Assembly (NCBI GenBank): GCA_027604005.1
Contig: JADGJT010000382.1
Span: 1-15,337, forward strand
From: Dinochytrium kinnereticum
Lineage: Eukaryota; Chytridiomycota; Chytridiomycetes; Chytridiales; Chytridiaceae
Length of the DNA: 15,337 bases
Direction of reading: 5' to 3'
Below the pieces are notes generated by a model. The model did not search any database. It was given only the letters and a program-made list of their open reading frames with translations, and was not told where the DNA came from. Position 1 is the stretch's first letter; every line of letters begins with the position of its first letter. Below, in pieces: positions 10,101 to 15,337 of this stretch. The position numbers and the translations under genes are program-made.

Positions 10101-10302
10101 GCCGAGTTCTATGATACGGTCACTGTCTCATTCGGGATCGGGGGCTTGGTCAACGCCTAGAACTTCCTTTTCATGTTCGACGCCTTCTTTGACATTTTCG
10201 GAGGCTTCGCCATCGGAGAGGGGAAGCTGTGACGGTTTGGGGTTGCCGGAGATTAGGGTTGAGGAGGTTGTAGAAGAGCGAAAGAGGGTGGAGATTGTGT
10301 AG
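7197..10302 (+). CDS. arrestin-like adaptor protein B, 7 exons, 875 aa, tandem paralogue of A
   Basis: Exons are 7197-7692, 7783-7893, 7987-8123, 8186-9291, 9394-9421, 9492-9564 and 9626-10302 (phases 1, 1, 0, 2, 0, 1). Residues 1-115 are Ser/Pro-rich. An arrestin-N-like domain spans about 120-303 (VRVVLDRSVAEILVTG, GYLSGKVALNL, HVYPFVAEIPG, FESFSVIRL). A disordered linker of about 250 residues follows. The C-terminal lobe covers about 553-750, starting TFSGVTEDGAVMWE and including LRFHITIPI, FRISVPYVLRKRQ and NKVLEILVPFKVVV. The last 120 residues are Ser/Pro-rich and carry VPSY (781-784), not a perfect PPxY. The first five intron phases and positions match arrestin A (same GTGAGT donor after the first exon, same phase-2 break in the C lobe), which supports common descent. 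B lacks the poly-Gly insert and has one extra intron. ATG 7197 opens the frame; no transcript supports it. A trafficking-adaptor role is inferred from the family. Confidence 0.8.
9622..9628 (+). promoter_or_regulatory. tandem NAGNAG 3' splice site (TAGTAG) in arrestin B
   Basis: The last intron of arrestin B ends TTAGTAG. Splicing after either AG (9625 or 9628) keeps the frame and changes the protein by one residue: the junction reads IEPTD with the first and KPTD with the second. Tandem acceptors of this kind are often used alternatively in eukaryotes; use here is inferred. Confidence 0.5.
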
Positions 10303-11131
10303 CGAGGTTGGACGGACGAATTAGTTGGAGGCTGTTGGTTTATTCACTACCTCACTCGCGGTCTTAATCTGATATCCTGTTTGCCCTTTCTAACCTTTTC
10401 ACGCTGAGTTTTCCCCTGGAGATTTAATCCGGGAGACAGAAACTAGCATCAACTTTTTATGATTTTTTTTGTGATATCTTAAGCTTATATTGGCCTGGAA
10501 GTAATCACGCTGGGTCGTTGTTTCTCCTATGGCATATAGTTCTCTCACTTGATCTATTCTGATTTGTACCCACAAAATGACCTCTTGTCTCTGTTTCCAT
10601 AATTTTTGTGTGAGATATCCTTCAAATCCCCTCATTGCCGCTTTGATTGTCTTTCGTGATGTTCTATGATCAATAGTATCGTATCTTTTTCCACTCGACT
10701 CAGTCGTAAACTGACAATCTGAAAGAATTTCACAAATCCAAAAACCATCAAAACAAAGCCCGCTCCTTCAACAACGACTTTGAGCAGGGACACCCCAAAA
10801 GCTTTTACTGACTCGCTATCCATCTGACACATTTATCGTTGTTTGAATCCGGAGATTGGAGAAGAAACGAAATCGAGAATGGTGAAAATCGAGGTTCGCA
10901 CCATTTCTTCATGTTCCGAGGGGGCTGCTTTGAAGGGAGCTGGAGTCTTTCATGGCGCTGGGGAGGGGGTAAACTGCCGGTTGGCTGTTTTGTAAGGCTT
11001 ATGGAATTTGATTTGTTTGGGAAAAGAGGACGGCTTAACTGCAGGGCAAATCGGCGTTCCAACGCATGGGCTGGTGGGGTATGTGTTGTTTTTCAGGTTC
11101 AGGTGGGAGAAAGAGAGGGTGACTTTTTTAA
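10303..11131. other. intergenic region, no supported gene
   Basis: This is 829 nt between the arrestin B stop and the ankyrin gene start. The clearest open frame is a 66-codon minus-strand ATG frame at 10632-10832 with one hydrophobic stretch (about 20 residues, possibly a membrane helix). No splice-compatible continuation or family match was found in its flanks, so it is not called as a gene. Plus-strand frames here (for example 10839-11147) look random. The region should contain the 3' UTR of arrestin B and the ankyrin gene promoter. Confidence 0.5.
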
Positions 11132-12121
11132 ATGTCTGTCGGGGTGAGTAAAGGGCTAGAAGTGGTGTTTTGGGATGGATTTATACCCATGGATAGATGG
11201 GTATATTGGAGGCTAAAAAGGAAAGACGTAATGGCTGGGGCAAACAACTTAAACTATTCATATTCATGAATTTACCTTCGTTGACCCTTTCTACTTCGGG
11301 TGTCATCTAATTGATTGTACAAAATAATGCTTTGCTTTCTAACTTGATGATTCTATTTTTCTTCTTGCAATTATGTGAAATAGGAGCTATTCGAAGGTAA
11401 AATTATTCGACCCTCCTTGATATTCATTAGCTGACCAACTTTACTCGCTTCTATACCTGTAATCTCTGCATCCCGTCCCTCTCTCGCATAGCTATCAAGT
11501 CGGCGCAAACCGAGCTCGTCCGTACCCTCCTCCTTGAAGACAAATCACTGGCCTCAACAAAACACAGAGACCCAACTGCCAAATTTGATCCGGATGTCGA
11601 GCTTGATGCCTACAAATTCCTTGGGGCTTACATTGGTCAGTGCACCCCACTTCAGATGGCGATTTTGTGTGGCCAGGATGGGATCGCTAGGGATATTTTG
11701 GATCGGACGGTTAAGGATGATTTGGATGTGACTTTTGGAGTGAGTTCAAGAGTTGCTTTCGTATCTTTTTTTTTTTTTTTGGTCTTGTTCTTTGGTTTAG
11801 GACTAGTTTATTTGGATTTTCCAGGAACGGGTGCGGGGATGGAACTTGATTTTATCTTTTCTTCATTTTAAGGCCATGTGTTTTGTTTAAGATCAAACTA
11901 ACTGGAATAATCATCTAGGGAGGCAACACTACTCTGCATTTGGGTAAGTCATTTCCTTCGTAGCTTAGTTCTTAAAAAACTTTACAGCCACGTTTTTGGG
12001 GGCAAGAGAAATTGTGAAAGCACTTCTTGAGCGTGGAGCGAATCGAACCATCAAGAACGCTAAAGGCTTTGCCCCCGTCGACGTCCTTGATGATACGGAG
12101 ATGAGGAGCCTTTTCGAGTGA
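11132..12121 (+). CDS. small ankyrin-repeat protein, 5 exons, 143 aa
   Basis: Exons are 11132-11143, 11384-11396, 11492-11739, 11919-11943 and 11988-12121 (phases 0, 1, 0, 1). The assembled start, MSVGELFEAIKSAQTELV, matches the usual helix pair that opens ankyrin proteins. It only appears when the 12-nt first exon, the 13-nt micro-exon and exon 3 are joined. Two clear ankyrin units follow: TPLQMAILCGQDGIARDILDR (about 60-80) and NTTLHLATFLGAREIVKALL (94-113), the latter continuing into ERGANRTIKNAKGFAPVDVLDD. Ankyrin repeats are protein-protein interaction scaffolds; the partner is unknown. Residues about 26-58 are a longer, non-canonical loop between repeats. No other domain is present, so it is either a free-standing ankyrin adaptor or the N-terminal part of a longer protein. 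The stop at 12119-12121 overlaps a possible GTGAGG donor at 12118. Exons 3-5 are secure; exons 1-2 are likely but rest on splice logic. Confidence 0.75.
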
Positions 12122-12597
12122 GGGTAGATTTATCGTGGTCCTCTCTCTGCCTATCTGCATTCGCTAAACCAACGCGGTCTGTTTCCTGTTCAACATAAGG
12201 GCCCCAATTATATGTTTTCCATTTGATTATTGAGATGCGAAAAAATACATCAATACTTTATTCTTCTCTTTTCGTAAGAAAGCAGTTGGTATACCTTTTA
12301 CAAAGGACCGTCCAGCTACGGCTTTAAGGACTGAGGAAGGACCCTGGGACCCTGGAGGAATTTGGGATTGGACAAATATCGCAAATCTCCAATCAGAACG
12401 TGTCCATTTCGTGGTTCTGGAAATAAGAAGAAATAAGAACAATGAGATCGGCTGGACCGATCATGAAGTGATCAAATATCGTCAAAAGTGTTGAGACATG
12501 GAAGAGTGTCTTCAAGCTTACGTGGGAGTGACCCCCTTTTTTATTCTAAAGGCCTTTGCATCTGGTTTTTACGAGTAAAGAGAAGCTTTGCAGAGAA
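12122..12597. other. intergenic region between ankyrin and PARG-like genes
   Basis: This 476-nt stretch has no recognisable gene. A 71-codon minus-strand frame (12227-12442) and short plus frames look random. It presumably contains the ankyrin 3' UTR and the promoter and leader of the PARG-like gene. A shared transcript or a read-through fusion by splicing cannot be excluded from sequence alone. Confidence 0.5.
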
Positions 12598-14638
12598 ATG
12601 CCAACACCACCGTTCAACTTGGAAGAGTCGACGTTTTTGGTTCAACCCAAGCTCCCAGCCACCGATGACTTATTTCCAAATGCCATGTCCATGTCAAACG
12701 CTGATGCTGAGAAGGCTCAGCTGGCGTTAGGGTCAAAGTATATCTTTAGCCCTGCGCAATGGCTTGTTTTTTGGAGAAAGGCGGATGGGCAGAGTGCCAA
12801 GTCGGGATTGAGATGTGTTATTCAGATTGGAACGGTTGGAATCCTCACCTTTTTTTTCTTCTCTCCCTCTTCTCGTTTCTAGTCATTTTTTGTTTTTGTT
12901 TTTGTGAGGTTTCCAGTTGTTTTGACGCGCCTTCATTTTAGATATTTGCTGTCCTTACCGGAAGATACAAGAGCCCTCTTGGAGAAATAAAACTAAACAA
13001 GGCTATTCTTCGGCAGGCGGTGATGGACACGAAGCTTTACGATATGGCTACGGTTATTGGGGATCCTTCAAGAGGAGATGAAGGTATGAGTATGGATGAT
13101 CTGCGGTCTCGACCCGCGAATCTCTCAAGTCGGATCAGAGCTGCTGCCTTGTCTACAGGGTCTCTAGAAATGGGTCCTAAGATTATCGTGGTGGAAGGAG
13201 ATACGATGAATGGTTGGTATACTTCTCCTTTCGATGTCTTTCTTCCCGTCTTCCGCTGAATTTTTTTTTTCAACCAAAACAGTGGCCCTGCAACTTCGGA
13301 GAATCTTTAAACACACTCCTGCTGCTGTCATTCCCATCAACGGATCCATCCCTGGTGGTTTTTACAGGCGAGGTGGAGCGACTCCTGAAGAAGAGATTTG
13401 CCGTCGAAGTAACTTATGGGACTGCCTTGAAGACCCTTACAAGCATAGTAACCCAGAAAAGACGGAGAAACTGGAGAGGTCCCTGACGAATTTGAGCATG
13501 AACAATAAAGTCACGCCAAAGTCTGCACCCTCACTGACAAAGACTCAGAAGAGGGGATGGAATTACCCCATTTCGGATTCTCAATGTGTTTACGCTCCTG
13601 GGATATATGTGAGTGGTTGCTTGAAAGGCTTTTATCTTTTACGTTAAGACTTGACGTTTTGTTTTGTTTTGGGGGGTCAGGTTTTCAGAGGTTGTGAGTC
13701 GGATGGGTACCCTTTTCTGAAAAATCCTGGACGGGTTTCATGCATTTGCATCGTGCCTGACATGAACCGAGACAACATCGAGACAAGAGACAGAGGCAAC
13801 CTTCCTAGATTGAAGTCTCTGAACGGGAGCGTGAATTCAATTGTGTTCAAGGGACGAGGAAGTAAAGATAAGGATAGTAGGATGAGTTCAAAAGCCGCCA
13901 AGGCGTATGCTAAGAAGATTGAATTTGCATTGAAGGTGGCTATATCGGAGGGAAGAAGGGTACGTTCTGTCTTTCGTGAAGGACTGGGGGGTTTTTTTTT
14001 AAAAAAAAAAAGGCTTTTCTTATTCTGTTTGTTTTGGCTAGATTTTGGTTCTTGGGGCGCTTGGATGCGGAGCGCATGGAACGCCTCCCAAGCACGCTGC
14101 TGAAATTTACAAAGACATTCTCTCTAACATCGATCCAAGAGGAGAGTTCTTTGACCTTGTTGCATTTGCCATCCTCGAAGACCACAACTCTTTCCGCAAC
14201 CACAACCCCGAAGGTAAGACGCCGCATAAATGAAAATTGGAATGATAACACAGTGAGGCAGGCAATATCACACCCTTTGCCGAAGTCCTCACAGGAGGCA
14301 CCGTCACTCCATTTGTCGAGCTCGAATCAACATCGGAAGTAACGGAGGGTGACGACTTTTACAACAAGGTTCGATCCAAGGATTCAATCTTTGGTCGAAT
14401 CTCAAAGGAGACCCTCAACTCCACCCCATCAGGCTCAAACGCCTCATCCAAGGAGACTCTCACAAATTCTTATAACTCGCTAACTAAATCGGTCAAGTTC
14501 TCGTCAAAGGGTGAGGTTAAGACCAAGTCCATCAGCGATCTTCCGAGGAAGGTTGGGTTGTTGTCGAGGTCTGAGACTTCGCTGATTTCGGGTTCGCGTG
14601 ATGTGTTAAGAACCTATAGCGTTTCGGATGCAAAGTAG
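12598..14638 (+). CDS. microbial-type PARG / TIGR02452 (DUF2263) family protein, 6 exons, 553 aa
   Basis: Exons are 12598-12834, 12942-13212, 13283-13608, 13681-13959, 14042-14213 and 14262-14638 (phases 0, 1, 0, 0, 1). The core matches the macrodomain-like PARG catalytic fold in order: GTIFAVLTGRY (about 79-89), KIIVVEGDTMNVAL, the signature loop NGSIPGGF...ATPEEEICRRS (189-212), VYAPGIYVFRG, VSCICIVPDMN, ILVLGALGCGAHGTPPKHAA (372-391) and GNITPFAEV (429-437). Known members hydrolyse ADP-ribose chains; the usual loop is GGG-x(6-8)-QEE. Here the glutamates are kept (205-207) but the third Gly is Phe and the Gln position is Pro, so activity is uncertain. The first 50 residues and the last 110 (Ser/Lys-rich, with SKETLNS and SKETLTNS echoes) lie outside the domain. 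No signal peptide or membrane segment is seen. The start is the first in-frame ATG; the first donor (12835, GTTGGA) was chosen by family alignment and 12826 (GTTATT) is an in-phase alternative. Confidence 0.85.
13992..14011. repeat. T9-A11 block inside a PARG-gene intron
   Basis: Nine T followed by eleven A sit in the intron at 13960-14041. The block is a near-perfect palindrome that could form a hairpin in the transcript. It is also a likely site of sequencing-length error, harmless to the frame because it is intronic. Confidence 0.85.
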
Positions 14639-15337
14639 GGGATTATTTGAGGAGGTTGCGGCGGAGCGGCGCGGGGGGTGGAGGTTATTCATTAGTGGGG
14701 AGAAATACGTGCTATTTTAATGTTTTTGATATGATTTTTCGTTGGAATTGTTGTTGCTTTTTGTAGATTCAGTTGCTGTTACCAAGTCACTCAGATAAAG
14801 AAGTTCAGTACTTAGTAAACGATATGGTCAACGGTTGCTTCCTCTCTGCCAGAAAACGGCATCTTCAATTAACCAAAACCAGGCCAAGCCAAATTTCGGT
14901 ACCCATCAAATTGAAACGGTTCTGTATTTCAGATGCATTACACTTTTTCCCTACATTTAAACCAGCTCAAAAAGGATGAGGCCATCATTAGGCACAAAAA
15001 CAGTAACCAAAACAAGACTAAGAGGTAAAAAGGCAGTTCAATGAGGCAACCCAAACCATGATCAGCACAATAACTGTCACAGATAAGGAGAGAAAGGCAT
15101 TGGATGACGGAAAGGATGGGAAATCAAGTTTCTGTCAAGAGTGGGGGGGTTGAAAAGCTGGAAGGATGAGGAATTTGAATTCTGTCAAAAGTGGGGGGGT
15201 TGAAAAGCGCGAAGGATGAGGAATAAGTTGTTTTTTTTTTTGGTAAAGCGACCGGTGTTGTAGGGGCAAAAAATGACAGAAAGAATGAGGCAAAAAGAGA
15301 GGGTTGGCTCGGGAGGGGGGTGGGTCATATTTACAAG
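14639..15337. other. terminal intergenic region, no gene recognised
   Basis: About 700 nt follow the PARG-like stop. The largest plus frame (14773-14979) shows no family features. The distal part is G/A-rich on the + strand (pyrimidine-rich on the minus strand), which could be a leader of a gene beyond the window on either strand, but nothing proves it. A tandem 50-bp repeat at 15130-15229 is listed separately. Confidence 0.5.
15130..15229. repeat. two tandem copies of a ~50-bp repeat
   Basis: TTCTGTCAAGAGTGGGGGGG... at 15130 recurs at 15180. The first 45 positions of the two units differ at only three sites (a G/A change and an adjacent TG/GC change); the last five differ. Each unit contains the same 7-G run and the string GAAGGATGAGGAAT. 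This is a simple local duplication of unknown function. Confidence 0.9.

Noticed and set aside
10632..10832. Minus-strand 66-codon frame with a hydrophobic stretch, considered as a small membrane protein (an OPA3-like end was considered)
   Set aside because: No upstream exon with the family's N-terminal motifs was found, the downstream frame breaks up, and part of the hydrophobic stretch could equally be a minus-strand intron-like pyrimidine tract. Too weak to call.
14773..14979. 68-codon plus-strand frame after the PARG-like gene
   Set aside because: No recognisable domain or splice partner, and in a region that is otherwise non-coding in composition.
1..15337. CRISPR array, insertion sequence, transposon ends, prophage or toxin-type genes
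   Set aside because: No spaced direct repeats, transposase motifs, terminal inverted repeats with target duplications or phage genes were seen.

Overview
This window looks like nuclear DNA of a fungus. The genes are interrupted by short GT-AG introns, 44-308 nt in the four well-resolved genes. Eight of those 20 introns open with GTGAGT, and several have CTAAC-like branch sites. Intergenic DNA is full of homopolymer tracts. The protein families (alpha-arrestin-like adaptors, a microbial-type poly(ADP-ribose) glycohydrolase, an ankyrin protein, a family-4 glycosyltransferase) and the intron density would suit an early-diverging, chytrid-like fungus. That placement is an impression and not a demonstration. 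There is no sign of phage, plasmid, CRISPR or bacterial operon structure.

Layout, all supported genes on the + strand: (1) about 91-1297, the 3' end of a GT4-type glycosyltransferase with a probable C-terminal membrane anchor; its upstream part lies outside the window. (2) 1298-2521, intergenic DNA with no convincing gene. (3) 2522-6619, a six-exon arrestin-like gene (1084 aa, here arrestin A). (4) 7197-10302, a seven-exon arrestin-like paralogue (875 aa, arrestin B). The first five introns of A and B have the same phases and fall at equivalent places in the fold, so the pair is a diverged tandem duplication. (5) 11132-12121, a small five-exon ankyrin-repeat gene (143 aa) with a 13-nt micro-exon. 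(6) 12598-14638, a six-exon gene (553 aa) of the TIGR02452/DUF2263 family, i.e. a microbial-type PARG catalytic domain with a Ser/Lys-rich tail. (7) 14639-15337, no gene seen; it holds a 50-bp tandem repeat.

All exon boundaries were built by hand from reading-frame continuity, GT/AG sites and family resemblance; none is supported by transcripts here. Known biology of the families suggests the two arrestins are membrane-protein trafficking adaptors (A carries a PPxY ubiquitin-ligase docking motif, B only a VPSY variant), and that the PARG-like protein removes ADP-ribose modifications or is a diverged relative. I see no evidence that the neighbours form one pathway. The most interesting points are the paralogue divergence (motif loss, extra intron, very large disordered inserts), the altered catalytic loop of the PARG-like protein and the micro-exon. 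I did not find a clearly new multi-gene system.
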